Below, one piece after another: positions 40,415 through 48,549 of a stretch of 64,000 bases of DNA. The notes below the pieces were generated by a model. The model searched no databases and was not told where the DNA came from. It saw nothing but the letters and a program-made list of their open reading frames with translations. The position numbers and the translations under genes were made by a program. Position 1 is the first letter of the stretch. Each line of letters begins with the position of its first letter. Origin of the DNA: Alicyclobacillus contaminans DSM 17975 (GTDB taxonomy: Bacteria; Bacillota; Bacilli; Alicyclobacillales; Alicyclobacillaceae); contig NZ_AUCA01000001.1 of assembly GCF_000429525.1 (NCBI RefSeq), forward strand, positions 62,001-126,000. Reading direction: 5' to 3'.

Positions 40415-40795
40415 ATGATTGCGGGGCTGGGAACGGACGTGGTGGAGCTTTCCCGCGTGGCCGCAGCGCTCGAACGGCGGCGGGAGGCCTTCTTGGAGCG
40501 CGTGCTGGCGCCGGCCGAGCGAGCGCTGTGCGCGGAGATGGGGAAAGAGAGACAGGTGGAATTCGTGGCCGGGCGCTTCGCGGCCAAAGAGGCCATGGCC
40601 AAGGCGGCGGGATGCGGCATTGCGCGGCTGGGGATGCGATATGTGGAATTGCGAACTGGGACGTCGGGCCTCCTGGTGCAATTCCACCACCCGCGCGTGC
40701 CCGACGTGCTTCGCGGTCGGTGGTGGGTTTCCATCACTCACACGGCGCAGCTGGCGTTCGCCACCGCGGTCCGGGAACTGGACGAAGGCGTGTGA
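40415..40795 (+). CDS. acpS: holo-[acyl-carrier-protein] synthase
   Basis: Phosphopantetheinyl transferase of 126 residues that activates acyl carrier protein using coenzyme A. GLGTDVVELSRVA carries the metal-binding aspartate, and GRFAAKEAMAKAAG the glutamate/lysine motif; WWVSITHT is the C-terminal signature. ATG 40415 has a GGGGGAT-type site. It opens a gene order shared with B. subtilis, where acpS is followed by ydcC, alr and the EndoAI/EndoA pair. The supply of pantetheine links it to the pan genes 22 kb away. Confidence 0.93.
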   Translation: MIAGLGTDVVELSRVAAALERRREAFLERVLAPAERALCAEMGKERQVEFVAGRFAAKEAMAKAAGCGIARLGMRYVELRTGTSGLLVQFHHPRVPDVLRGRWWVSITHTAQLAFATAVRELDEGV

Positions 40796-40867
40796 GACGA
40801 GCCAGGATTGTACTATTCGTCGGACGGGCCGAATATATCTATTACCAATCCTCGGGGAGGGTACCGA

Positions 40868-42325
40868 GTGTATCTTGTAACGAGTGAGCAGATGCAAACG
40901 CTCGACAAACGCACCATGGCGCGGGGACGCGTACCGGGACTGCTGTTGATGGATCACGCGGGAAGGCATGTGGCGGAACGGGTGCTTCTGCGGCGGCCGC
41001 AGCGCGTGGTGGTGCTCTGCGGCAAGGGCAACAATGGCGGCGATGGCTGGACCGCCGCTCGCTGGCTGCATCACTTTGGTGTGGCGGACGTCACGGTGCT
41101 CAGTCTCGTCTCACCTTCGGACCTCGGCGGCGACGCCCGCCGGGCGGCGGAAATGGCGGAGGCGGCGGGGGTGCCGTGGCACGCGTACCGGGAAGGCATG
41201 GACCTGCCGACAGCGGACGTGTATGTCGACGCGCTGCTCGGCACGGGCGTCTCCCGGCCGCTGGCCGGTCCGTTGGCCGAACTGGTCGACGCGGTGAATC
41301 AGGCGTCGCCTTGGACGATTGCCGTCGACGTTCCGACCGGTGTGGATGCCAGCACGGGGCGCGTGCAGGGGAGTGCCATACGGGCGCACGAAACCGTGGC
41401 GATGGCGTATCAGAAACTGGGCACCGCCGTGACGCCGGGCTGTCTGTACGCCGGGGATGTGGTGGTTGCGGACATCGGGATTGTGCGCGACATCCCGGGC
41501 GACTGCGCGGCGTTCGTCACCGCCGAGGATGTGCGCCGGGTCATACGTCCTCGCCATCCCGCAACCCACAAGGGCAGCTTTGGCCGCGTGGGTGTGGCGG
41601 TGGGCGCGATGCCCGGAGCGGCGGTCTTGGCGGGGCTCGGTGCCGCGCGCGTTGGAGCAGGATGGGTGGCGCTCGGCGCAGCCAGGTTGCCAGGCCATGT
41701 GCCTATCGACTTTGTCCGCCGCGAACAGCCGCCAACGCCCGCGATGTTCGAGGACTGCACCAGTCTGGTGGTCGGCCCCGGACTCGGCGCGGATGCTCCT
41801 GCCTGGATGACGGTGGTGGAACATCACGCTGGACCTGGGGTGCTGGACGCCGACGCCCTGCCGTGGAGTGTGACGGGACTGCGCACTTGGTCGCAATGGG
41901 TGTTGACGCCCCATCCCAAGGAATGTGCCCGGCTGCTCGGCTGGGACACCGCGCAGGTCCAGGAAAACCGCCTGCAGGCAGCGCGTCAGTGCGCACAGGT
42001 CACGGGGGCGGTGGTGGTGCTGAAAGGGTATCGGTCGATTGTGGCCGCTGCCGACGGCCGTCTGCGCGTCATTCCCACCGGCGACGCATCGCTCGCCACG
42101 GCAGGCACCGGCGATGTGTTGGCGGGCATGATTGGAGGACTGCTCGCCCAAGGCGCCACGCCCTTTGACGCGGCTTGCGCAGGTGCGTATGTGCACGGCG
42201 TTGCCGGTGAATTGGCCGGTGAGCGACTGGGGCAAGCCAGCGTGATGGCCTCGGATGTTGTCGACAACATTTCCCGCGCAATAAAGTGCCGGATCGACAG
42301 CGTTTCCGAGCAACGCCGTGATTGA
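40868..42325 (+). CDS. nnr: bifunctional NAD(P)H-hydrate epimerase / ADP-dependent dehydratase
   Basis: A 485-residue repair enzyme. The YjeF-N epimerase domain (1-210) has VVVLCGKGNNGGDGWTAARW and DVYVDALLGTGVSRPLAGP. The carbohydrate-kinase-like dehydratase domain (225-480) has HKGSFGRVGVAVG, LDADAL, LTPHPKECARLLG and GTGDVLAGMIGGLLAQG. Together they repair hydrated NADH and NADPH. GTG 40868 has GGGGAGGG six bases upstream. It is inserted between acpS and ydcC relative to B. subtilis. Confidence 0.94.
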   Translation: MYLVTSEQMQTLDKRTMARGRVPGLLLMDHAGRHVAERVLLRRPQRVVVLCGKGNNGGDGWTAARWLHHFGVADVTVLSLVSPSDLGGDARRAAEMAEAAGVPWHAYREGMDLPTADVYVDALLGTGVSRPLAGPLAELVDAVNQASPWTIAVDVPTGVDASTGRVQGSAIRAHETVAMAYQKLGTAVTPGCLYAGDVVVADIGIVRDIPGDCAAFVTAEDVRRVIRPRHPATHKGSFGRVGVAVGAMPGAAVLAGLGAARVGAGWVALGAARLPGHVPIDFVRREQPPTPAMFEDCTSLVVGPGLGADAPAWMTVVEHHAGPGVLDADALPWSVTGLRTWSQWVLTPHPKECARLLGWDTAQVQENRLQAARQCAQVTGAVVVLKGYRSIVAAADGRLRVIPTGDASLATAGTGDVLAGMIGGLLAQGATPFDAACAGAYVHGVAGELAGERLGQASVMASDVVDNISRAIKCRIDSVSEQRRD

Positions 42326-42355
42326 GTCGTTTGTCGACGAAAGGCGAGGTGGAGT

Positions 42356-43351
42356 ATGCGAAAATTCGGCTGGGTTTTGGCGATGGGGCTCGTGGTCGGG
42401 ATGGTCGCTGGATGCGGTTCACCCTCGAAGTCGGAGGTTGCCTCCAGCCTCCAGACGCAGGCGGAAAAGCTGGAGTCTGTAAATTACCAGAGTGAAGCGA
42501 AAATGACTGTGCAGATGGACAACGGCGCACAGACCTACTACGTCCACACCAGCTACGAATCGCCGGACGTCTATAAGATTGAGTTGGGGGACGCGAACAA
42601 AAACATCAACCAGGTGATTGTCCGCAACGCCAACGGCATGTTTGTCGTCAGTCCGTCTCTGCAAAAGGTGTTCCGGTTCAACGGAAACTGGGCGCAGAAC
42701 CAAGGGCATCTCTATCTGTACGACCAGTTGCTGCAGCAGCTCGCCACCGACAAGAACGTGAAATTGACGAAGCAGGGTTCCGACTACTTGTTTGCATTGC
42801 CGTCCAGTCAGGACGGTGACATCGTCTCCCGCCAGGAGGTGACGATGGACGCCAAAACGTTCACCCCGAAGAAGGTGGTGCTGTACGACAAGGACGACAC
42901 TGCGGTGGTGACCCTGCAGTTCACGTCGTTCACGACCAACGTCAAGTACCAGGACGCCGATTTCGATCCGCATAAGATAGCCTCCAGCTCCACCAAGGCG
43001 ACGATGGCGCCGGTGAGCGACAAATTTGTCTACATTGAGCCTGACGTGGAATCGCTGGGCGACCAACTGGATGTGACGCAGATGGACTCGGCGACGTCCG
43101 CGTTGCTGCGGTACACAGGAGACCACACGTTCACGCTCGCGGAATCCATCCCCAGTCCGGGGGTGGCGGGTCTGCCCGAGGGACAATTGGTGGACCTCTA
43201 CGGCGTGCCCGCCCTGTACGCGGGAACGGACAGTGTTCACCAACTGGTTTGGCTCAACAACGGGTACGAGTTTTCGCTGGCCAGCGGCAATCTTACGCTG
43301 GAGCAGATGAAGTCGCTGGCGATTTCAACCTTCAATCAAGTCGGCAAGTGA
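42356..43351 (+). CDS. ydcC: LolA-like outer-surface lipoprotein (YdcC/GerS-like)
   Basis: A 331-residue lipoprotein. The signal peptide ends VGMVAGC, with the lipidated cysteine near residue 20. The mature part has the LolA-like beta-rich core: ESVNYQSEAKMTVQMDNG, YESPDVYKIELGD and KVFRFNGNW. In B. subtilis YdcC sits before alr and belongs to a sporulation-linked family. ATG 42356 follows GAGGTGG. A 14-bp-stem terminator follows the gene. Confidence 0.85.
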   Translation: MRKFGWVLAMGLVVGMVAGCGSPSKSEVASSLQTQAEKLESVNYQSEAKMTVQMDNGAQTYYVHTSYESPDVYKIELGDANKNINQVIVRNANGMFVVSPSLQKVFRFNGNWAQNQGHLYLYDQLLQQLATDKNVKLTKQGSDYLFALPSSQDGDIVSRQEVTMDAKTFTPKKVVLYDKDDTAVVTLQFTSFTTNVKYQDADFDPHKIASSSTKATMAPVSDKFVYIEPDVESLGDQLDVTQMDSATSALLRYTGDHTFTLAESIPSPGVAGLPEGQLVDLYGVPALYAGTDSVHQLVWLNNGYEFSLASGNLTLEQMKSLAISTFNQVGK

Positions 43352-43379
43352 GATTCCGCGGTATCATCGGATGCATTCC

Positions 43380-43416
43380 GGCGTGCGCGCCTCTCCCGAG
43401 GTGCGCACGCCATTTT
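43380..43416 (+). terminator. terminator of ydcC
   Basis: GGCGTGCGCGCCTC (43380-43393) pairs with GAGGTGCGCACGCC (43398-43411), one G-T pair and loop TCCC, followed by ATTTTC. Confidence 0.75.
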
Positions 43417-43473
43417 CACGGGCAGGACGCCATTCGTGGCCGTGCCACATCCGAGAATGGGGTGAAGGGAGGT

Positions 43474-43502
43474 TTGTCACGTCCAAAACAAAGGGGTACA
43501 CT
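43474..43502 (+). promoter_or_regulatory. promoter-like sequence before alr
   Basis: TTGTCA (43474-43479), a 17-base spacer and TACACT (43497-43502). The predicted transcript start is only about five bases before ATG 43515, so either the message is nearly leaderless or translation starts at GTG 43539. Confidence 0.45.
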
Positions 43503-43514
43503 GAGAGGCAAACA

Positions 43515-44765
43515 ATGGACCAGTGCTGGGGTGAGGACGTGTACCGGGGAACGTTTGCCGTTGTAGACTTGCGGGCGATTCGATGGAATCTTCAAAATAT
43601 CATGTCTCGACTGTCGCCGGGCACGGACACCTTGGTCGCGGTGAAGGCGAACGGATATGGGCACGGCGCGCCGCAGGTGGCGCGCGCGGCGGCTGCCGCC
43701 GGCGCATCGTACCTCGGCGTGGCGAGCGTCGAAGAGGCACTTAAACTGAGAGCCGCCGGAATTCAGACGCCGATATTGGTGCTTGGCGCCACGAACTACG
43801 AGGGAGCTGTCGTGGCCGCCCGGCACGACGTGGAGGTGGCGCTGACCGAATCCTGTCTGGCGTGGCCGCAGGTGTCGGCGGATATGATCATCCGCGGCCA
43901 TCTGAAACTGGACACCGGCATGTCTCGACTCGGCCTGAAAACCGTGGACGGTTGCCGCGCGTTTGCCCAGTGGTTGAAGACGCGGCCGGACGTCAAGTGC
44001 GTCGGGGTATTCACGCATCTGGCGTGCGCGGACGCGGCGGACCTCACGCACGCCGAACGCCAGATGGAGCAATTCCGCAGCTTGCGGAATGCGTTGGCGG
44101 AAGCAGGGGTTCGGCCGTTGCGGGCCCACGCGGCGAACAGCGCTGCGGCCCTGCGCCGGCCGGATTGGCATGAGGATATGGTGCGGATTGGCATCAGCGC
44201 CTACGGATACGCGCCGAGCCGCGCGTTTGCTTTGCCTGTGGCGCTGCGGCCAGCGCTCAGCCTGTACAGCTTCGTGACGCGGGTGGAGGCACTGGCTCCG
44301 GGAGAAACAGTGGGGTACGGTGCGACGTTTCAGGCAGACAGGCCGTGTCGAATTGCCACCGTGCCGGTGGGATATGCGGACGGATATCCGCGGATCCTGT
44401 CCAACCGCAGTTGGGTTTGGTTGCACGGACGTCGGGCGCCGGTGGTGGGCAACGTCTGCATGGATCAGCTGATGGTGGATGTCACCGACATCCTGGATGT
44501 GGCGGTGGGCGACTGTGTCACGCTGTACGGGTATGAGGCGCCGTCGGAATGGCGAAGTGGAGCCGCGTGGACGGAGGGCGGCGGAACGGAGGAGGGCGTG
44601 CAAACCTGGCTGCGCAACGGATACGAACGGGCCGTCCGGATGACGGGGGGTACACCTATGCAGCCGGTGATCTCCCTGGATGAGCTCGGCGATCTGGCGG
44701 GCACCATTTCGTACGAACTGATGTGCGCGCTGGCTGAACGCGTACCGCGTATCTATGTGGAGTAG
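43515..44765 (+). CDS. alr: alanine racemase
   Basis: PLP enzyme that makes D-alanine for peptidoglycan; 416 residues from ATG 43515. The cofactor lysine is in LVAVKANGYGHG and the catalytic tyrosine region is VGYGATFQ. HAANSAAAL, RIGISAYGYAPS and GNVCMDQLMVDVTD are also present. The protein is about 35-40 residues longer than usual because of an insertion (about 44540-44670, SEWRSGAAWTEGGGTEEGV onward) just before the C-terminal GTISYELMCAL. GTG 43539 is an alternative start with a GGGGTGA site. It is followed by the toxin-antitoxin pair, as in Bacillus. Confidence 0.95.
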   Translation: MDQCWGEDVYRGTFAVVDLRAIRWNLQNIMSRLSPGTDTLVAVKANGYGHGAPQVARAAAAAGASYLGVASVEEALKLRAAGIQTPILVLGATNYEGAVVAARHDVEVALTESCLAWPQVSADMIIRGHLKLDTGMSRLGLKTVDGCRAFAQWLKTRPDVKCVGVFTHLACADAADLTHAERQMEQFRSLRNALAEAGVRPLRAHAANSAAALRRPDWHEDMVRIGISAYGYAPSRAFALPVALRPALSLYSFVTRVEALAPGETVGYGATFQADRPCRIATVPVGYADGYPRILSNRSWVWLHGRRAPVVGNVCMDQLMVDVTDILDVAVGDCVTLYGYEAPSEWRSGAAWTEGGGTEEGVQTWLRNGYERAVRMTGGTPMQPVISLDELGDLAGTISYELMCALAERVPRIYVE

Positions 44766-44783
44766 AACTGCGCCCGAAAGCTT

Positions 44784-44813
44784 TTGACATCCCTTTTGCG
44801 GCACCGATATAAT
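44784..44813 (+). promoter_or_regulatory. sigma-A promoter of the EndoAI/EndoA operon
   Basis: Perfect hexamers TTGACA (44784-44789) and TATAAT (44808-44813) with an 18-base spacer, about 47 bases before the antitoxin start. Confidence 0.85.
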
Positions 44814-44859
44814 AACCATGGAGTCGAGAGGTAGGTAGTGTGCAGTGGAGGTGCCGCGT

Positions 44860-45132
44860 GTGTCCAATCAAAGGCGCATTGTAGTGAACATCCCGGAAGC
44901 CTTGTTACACCAGGTGGATGGCATTGCGCATCAGCAACACACGAATCGCAGCGAAGTGATCCGCGAAGCGATGAGGCAGTATGTGACGGAGCGGCGGAGG
45001 CTTGACATCCGCGAAGCGATGCAGCAGGGTTACCAGGAAATGGCACGGATCAACCTGCGGATTGCATCGGAGGCCTTCCCATTGGAGCAGGAGGCGGGCG
45101 GCACGGTTGAACGTCTGGTAAGCGGGGTGTGA
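44860..45132 (+). CDS. endoAI: ribbon-helix-helix antitoxin EndoAI
   Basis: A 90-residue CopG-type antitoxin that neutralises EndoA and represses its own operon. The ribbon-helix-helix is [15 protein letters not shown] and [14 protein letters not shown]. The C-terminal half, longer than in a minimal CopG protein, would wrap the toxin. GTG 44860 is chosen because GGAGGTG lies six bases upstream; the GTG codons at 44845 and 44851 overlap that site. It ends four bases before the toxin gene. Confidence 0.92.
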   Translation: MSNQRRIVVNIPEALLHQVDGIAHQQHTNRSEVIREAMRQYVTERRRLDIREAMQQGYQEMARINLRIASEAFPLEQEAGGTVERLVSGV

Positions 45133-45136
45133 CAAT

Positions 45137-45487
45137 TTGAACGTCAAGCGTGGGGACATTTTTTTTGCCGATCTTTCGCCGGTCGTTGGATCAGAACAGG
45201 GCGGATTTCGACCGGTGCTCATCATTCAGAACGATATCGGCAACCGTTTTAGCCCCACCGTGATTGTTGCTGCCATTACCGCACAAATCCAGAAGGCAAA
45301 ATTGCCGACCCATGTCGAAATTCCCGCCAACCCAAACGGGTTGGAGCGGGATTCTGTCATTTTGTTGGAACAAATCCGAACCATCGATAAACAGCGACTA
45401 ACGGATAAAATCACGCATCTTGACGAGACCACCATGCGGCGCGTCAACGACGCTCTGCAGATCAGCCTCGGTCTCGTGGAGTTCTGA
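45137..45487 (+). CDS. endoA: mRNA interferase EndoA (MazF/PemK family)
   Basis: A 116-residue endoribonuclease that cleaves mRNA, in B. subtilis at UACAU. The sequence is extremely conserved: [52 protein letters not shown] and [14 protein letters not shown]. It starts with TTG 45137 after a GGGGTG site. The tight pairing with the antitoxin and the upstream alr reproduce the Bacillus order. In B. subtilis an rsb stress cluster follows, but here S-adenosylhomocysteinase does. Confidence 0.95.
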   Translation: MNVKRGDIFFADLSPVVGSEQGGFRPVLIIQNDIGNRFSPTVIVAAITAQIQKAKLPTHVEIPANPNGLERDSVILLEQIRTIDKQRLTDKITHLDETTMRRVNDALQISLGLVEF

Positions 45488-45631
45488 ATCATCGAAATAG
45501 CGGCGGATTCCCGCCCCGATTTTGATCCGCTCGTCTTCAAAGCCCACCCGGATTACGACGACAGCGGTTGGGGTGCGGCTGAATGTGCCGCGCCTCGCAG
45601 GCCACGTCGCCCAAAGGAGCGTACATCAGAT

Positions 45632-46885
45632 ATGACCGTATTGGAACAATCCCTCATTCGAGACATTGGACTGGCTTCCGCCGGGAACCTGAAAATTGAC
45701 TGGGTGGAGGCACATATGCCGCTGCTGCGGCGGATCCGAGAGCAGTTCCAGACCGAGCGGCCGTTCGCGGGCAAAAAAATCGGCATCTGCCTGCATCTCG
45801 AGGCCAAAACCGCATACCTGGCGCTGGCGGTGCAGGCCGGCGGAGCAGAGGTGGCCATCTGTGCCAGCAACCCGCTGTCCACGCAGGACGACGTCGCGGC
45901 GGCGTTGGTGGACAGAGGGATTATCACGTACGCTTGGCACGGGGCCACGGCGGACGAGTATCGCACGTTTCTGAACAAGCTGTTGGATTTCCACCCGGAT
46001 GCCCTGATTGACGACGGCGCCGATTTGGTTTCCACCATTTATCGGGAGAGGCCGGAGCAAGCCAAGGAGATCATCGGCGGGTGCGAGGAAACGACCACCG
46101 GCATCATTCGGCTTCAGGCGATGGACGCCGAGGGGATTCTGCAATTTCCCATGATGGCGGTGAACGACGCGTACTGCAAGCACCTGTTCGACAACCGCTA
46201 TGGAACCGGCCAGTCCGCGTGGGACGGCATTATGCGGACCACCAACCTGCTGGTGGCGGGCCGCACGGCGGTGATTGTCGGATACGGATGGGTGGGCCGC
46301 GGTCTGGCCATGCGTGCCAAAGGACTGGGCGCGCGCGTCATTGTCACAGAGGTCAATCCCATTCGCGCCCTGGAGGCGGTCATGGATGGGTTTGAGGTCA
46401 TGCCCATTGTGGAAGCGGCCAGGTACGGCGACTTCTTCGTCACCGCCACGGGTAACCGGGATTGCATCGCCCGTCCTGCGTTTGAGGTGATGAAGGATGG
46501 CGCGGTGCTGGCGAACGCGGGCCACTTTGACGTGGAGATCTCCAAGCCCGACCTGCGCGCGATGTCCAAGTCGGTTCGAATGGTTCGCAGCAACATTGAA
46601 GAGTACCATTTTCACGACGGTCGAAAGATGTACCTGTTGGCGGAAGGCAGGCTGGTCAACCTGGTGGCCGGCGACGGCCATCCGGCGGAAGTGATGGACA
46701 TGACGTTCGCCCTGCAGGCGCTCGGACTGCGCGAGGTCGTGACGGGACAGTACCGTCCCGGCGTGCACCGCGTACCGGAGGCGTTGGATGAGCAGATTGC
46801 GCGCATGCGCCTGGAGGCGTGGAACCTTTCCATTGACACGCTCACCGAGGCGCAGCAGCGGTATTTAAACAGCTGGACGGACTGA
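45632..46885 (+). CDS. ahcY: adenosylhomocysteinase, archaeal/Thermotoga-type
   Basis: A 417-residue NAD-dependent hydrolase that splits S-adenosylhomocysteine (or S-inosylhomocysteine in some archaea) to homocysteine, completing the methylation cycle. ICLHLEAKTAYLAL has the catalytic histidine, LIDDGADLVS the aspartate, EETTTGIIRL the glutamate and NDAYCKHLFDNRYG the lysine/aspartate pair. The NAD site is VIVGYGWVGRGLAMRAK. STQDDVAAALV and the lack of the usual C-terminal YRY tail match the archaeal-like group. AAAGGAG precedes ATG 45632. No clear terminator separates it from endoA. Confidence 0.92.
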   Translation: MTVLEQSLIRDIGLASAGNLKIDWVEAHMPLLRRIREQFQTERPFAGKKIGICLHLEAKTAYLALAVQAGGAEVAICASNPLSTQDDVAAALVDRGIITYAWHGATADEYRTFLNKLLDFHPDALIDDGADLVSTIYRERPEQAKEIIGGCEETTTGIIRLQAMDAEGILQFPMMAVNDAYCKHLFDNRYGTGQSAWDGIMRTTNLLVAGRTAVIVGYGWVGRGLAMRAKGLGARVIVTEVNPIRALEAVMDGFEVMPIVEAARYGDFFVTATGNRDCIARPAFEVMKDGAVLANAGHFDVEISKPDLRAMSKSVRMVRSNIEEYHFHDGRKMYLLAEGRLVNLVAGDGHPAEVMDMTFALQALGLREVVTGQYRPGVHRVPEALDEQIARMRLEAWNLSIDTLTEAQQRYLNSWTD

Positions 46886-46918
46886 GCGGCTGTCGGTTGG
46901 GCGCACGCGTCTCTCTGT

Positions 46919-47030
46919 CCTCACATATGTATGCAGAGCAGTTGTGAGGATTGAGAGGACGGTTCAGGAGTCAACGAGGTTGAAAAATCGTCTCACACAC
47001 GCATGCAGCAGGTGTGAGGACTGGGAGGCG
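46919..47030 (+). promoter_or_regulatory. two tandem homologous hairpin elements in the leader of the C26 hydrolase gene
   Basis: Copy 1 (46919-46960) and copy 2 (46991-47030) share about 80 percent of bases. Each has a stem CTCACA/TGTGAG around a loop with the conserved ATGCAG..CAG, then a GGA-T/C-TG-A/G-GAGG tail. The tail of copy 2 contains the gene's ribosome site GGGAGG. Tandem duplication of a structured element that ends at a ribosome site suggests RNA-level control. Confidence 0.5.
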
Positions 47031-47036
47031 TGTGTT

Positions 47037-47807
47037 GTGAACAAACCGTTGATTGGCATCACAGGTTCCAGACACGTGATGGAGACTCACGCCGCCGCCC
47101 CCTCGCTGTTGGCGGTGGTGTCGAGCGACGATTACGCGCAGGGCGTGGAGGCGGCCGGCGGCTGCCCGGTGATTGTTCCGTACCTCACCGACGACGCCAC
47201 GGTGCAGACCCTCGCCAATTTGATGGACGGCTTGATTTTGGCCGGTGGCGAGGATGTTCATCCCGGCCTCTGGGGGGACCAGCCGCGCCACGGCCTCGGC
47301 TCGGTGGTACCCGAGCGGGACGACTTGGAGATGGCCCTGATTCGGCGCATGCTGGCACTGCAAAAACCCATCCTCGGCATCTGCCGCGGCATCCAAATCC
47401 TGAACGTCGCCCTTGGCGGTTCCTTGTATCAGGACCTGCCTCGGGAGTGGCGCGGTAAAATCCAGCATCGGCAGCGAGCTCGACGGGATTTCCTGAGTCA
47501 CGGCGTGCAGTTGGCCGAACACAGCCGGCTCGCTCGCCTGGTGGGTGGCACGGCCATCCGGTGCAATACGTTTCATCACCAGGCGGTCCGGGAATTGGGT
47601 GAACATCTGGTTGCCGTCGGATGGGATGACGAGGGCTTGGTGGAGGCTGTGGAACACGAGACGTTGCCGTTTGTGGTGGGCGTGCAGTGGCATCCGGAAA
47701 ACCTGTGGCGCAAGCACCCTGAGCATCTGGCGCTGTTTCGCGGCTTGGTGGAGGCGGCCGCAATCCACAGTTCGGGTACGGTGAGCCAACCCAGCGAGTC
47801 TCTCTGA
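47037..47807 (+). CDS. class-I glutamine amidotransferase-like hydrolase (peptidase C26, PuuD-like)
   Basis: A 256-residue cytoplasmic hydrolase of the gamma-glutamyl-gamma-aminobutyrate hydrolase group. The nucleophile cysteine is in ILGICRGIQILNVALGGSL, and the histidine/glutamate pair in FVVGVQWHPENLW. LILAGGEDVHPGLWGD is characteristic of PuuD-like enzymes, which release gamma-glutamyl groups from polyamine intermediates or other amides. GTG 47037 has GGGAGG eight bases upstream. No other polyamine gene is visible, so the substrate is open. Confidence 0.87.
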   Translation: MNKPLIGITGSRHVMETHAAAPSLLAVVSSDDYAQGVEAAGGCPVIVPYLTDDATVQTLANLMDGLILAGGEDVHPGLWGDQPRHGLGSVVPERDDLEMALIRRMLALQKPILGICRGIQILNVALGGSLYQDLPREWRGKIQHRQRARRDFLSHGVQLAEHSRLARLVGGTAIRCNTFHHQAVRELGEHLVAVGWDDEGLVEAVEHETLPFVVGVQWHPENLWRKHPEHLALFRGLVEAAAIHSSGTVSQPSESL

Positions 47808-47843
47808 ATCCGTCAACCGTGCATATGAATCTGGTGCGAATGT

Positions 47844-47862
47844 GTCCCCCGCAATGGGGGAC
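47844..47862 (+). terminator. hairpin before the DUF1659 gene
   Basis: GTCCCCC (47844-47850) pairs with GGGGGAC (47856-47862), five-base loop, followed by TTGTTGC. It lies 36 bases after the hydrolase stop. Confidence 0.5.
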
Positions 47863-47917
47863 TTGTTGCATTTATATCCGTGCGCACCGATTCAGCGCAG
47901 GAAAGGAGGCGGCAACC

Positions 47918-48136
47918 ATGGCCACAGTGACGCCGGTATCGCGGCATCTGCAGCTGCAGTTCCAGATTGGGACGACCACCAGCGGGCAACCCAAGCTGCA
48001 GAACCGCAACTTCCCCAACGTCTCTCCCTCCGCGGCGGACGCGGATGTCCTGGCGGTGGGACAAGCCCTGGCGGGCCTGTTCGCGGAACCCCTGTACGGG
48101 ATTGCGAAGGTGGACCAGAGCAGCATCGAACCGTAA
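47918..48136 (+). CDS. DUF1659 protein
   Basis: A 72-residue cytoplasmic protein with the DUF1659 pattern: SRHLQLQFQIGTTTSGQP, NRNFPNVSPSAADADV and VGQALAGLFAEPLYGI. These are common, uncharacterised proteins in bacilli. ATG 47918 follows AAAGGAGG. It is paired with a DUF2922 gene 72 bases downstream, a frequent arrangement, separated by a hairpin. Confidence 0.85.
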   Translation: MATVTPVSRHLQLQFQIGTTTSGQPKLQNRNFPNVSPSAADADVLAVGQALAGLFAEPLYGIAKVDQSSIEP

Positions 48137-48148
48137 CTGAGCAGGCTG

Positions 48149-48175
48149 TCCATTCCCGCGTAATGCGGGAATGGA
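48149..48175 (+). repeat. hairpin between DUF1659 and DUF2922 genes
   Basis: TCCATTCCCGC (48149-48159) pairs with GCGGGAATGGA (48165-48175), perfect 11 bp with a five-base loop and no T-run. It may adjust relative expression or mRNA stability. Confidence 0.55.
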
Positions 48176-48208
48176 TACACCGAATGCAGACGAATGGAGG
48201 TGATGTGC

Positions 48209-48427
48209 ATGGCTACCAAGACCACGCTGCAGATGACGTTCATGACCGACCAGGATAAGAAGGTGCGGATTAACATACCGGGCCCGAAGGCCGGACTCGA
48301 CGCGAACGCGGTCGGACAGGTGATGGACCTCATTGTCAGCAAAGGCATCTTCGCGTTCCCGCAGGGGAAAATCGTGAAGAAGGTGGATGCCGTGCAGGTG
48401 TCCACGGACAGCACCACGCTGCTGTAA
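48209..48427 (+). CDS. DUF2922 protein
   Basis: A 72-residue protein matching DUF2922: KTTLQMTFMTDQDKKVRINI, PGPKAGLDANAVGQVMDLIV and KGIFAFPQGKIVKKVDAVQV. The function is unknown. ATG 48209 is chosen with GGAGGTGA about six bases upstream. It forms a two-gene unit with DUF1659, ending at a very strong terminator. Confidence 0.85.
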   Translation: MATKTTLQMTFMTDQDKKVRINIPGPKAGLDANAVGQVMDLIVSKGIFAFPQGKIVKKVDAVQVSTDSTTLL

Positions 48428-48438
48428 GCGGGAGCGTC

Positions 48439-48476
48439 GCAGACAAAACCCCCGGTCTGAACCGGGGGTTTTGTCT
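48439..48476 (+). terminator. terminator of the DUF1659-DUF2922 unit
   Basis: A perfect 17-bp stem: CAGACAAAACCCCCGGT (48439-48455) with ACCGGGGGTTTTGTCTG (48460-48476), loop CTGA. The A and T runs inside the stem make it work in both directions. Confidence 0.88.
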
Positions 48477-48549
48477 GTGGACGAATGGCATGGGCGGTCA
48501 TTCATCGAGCCGAAATCGTGTATGATGGGGATGTATTTGTGATGGCCGA

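Noticed and set aside
45488-45631. Possible SAH or SAM riboswitch before the adenosylhomocysteinase gene
   Set aside because: I looked for the conserved SAH and SAM-I core sequences and found neither; only weak GC-rich pairing is seen.
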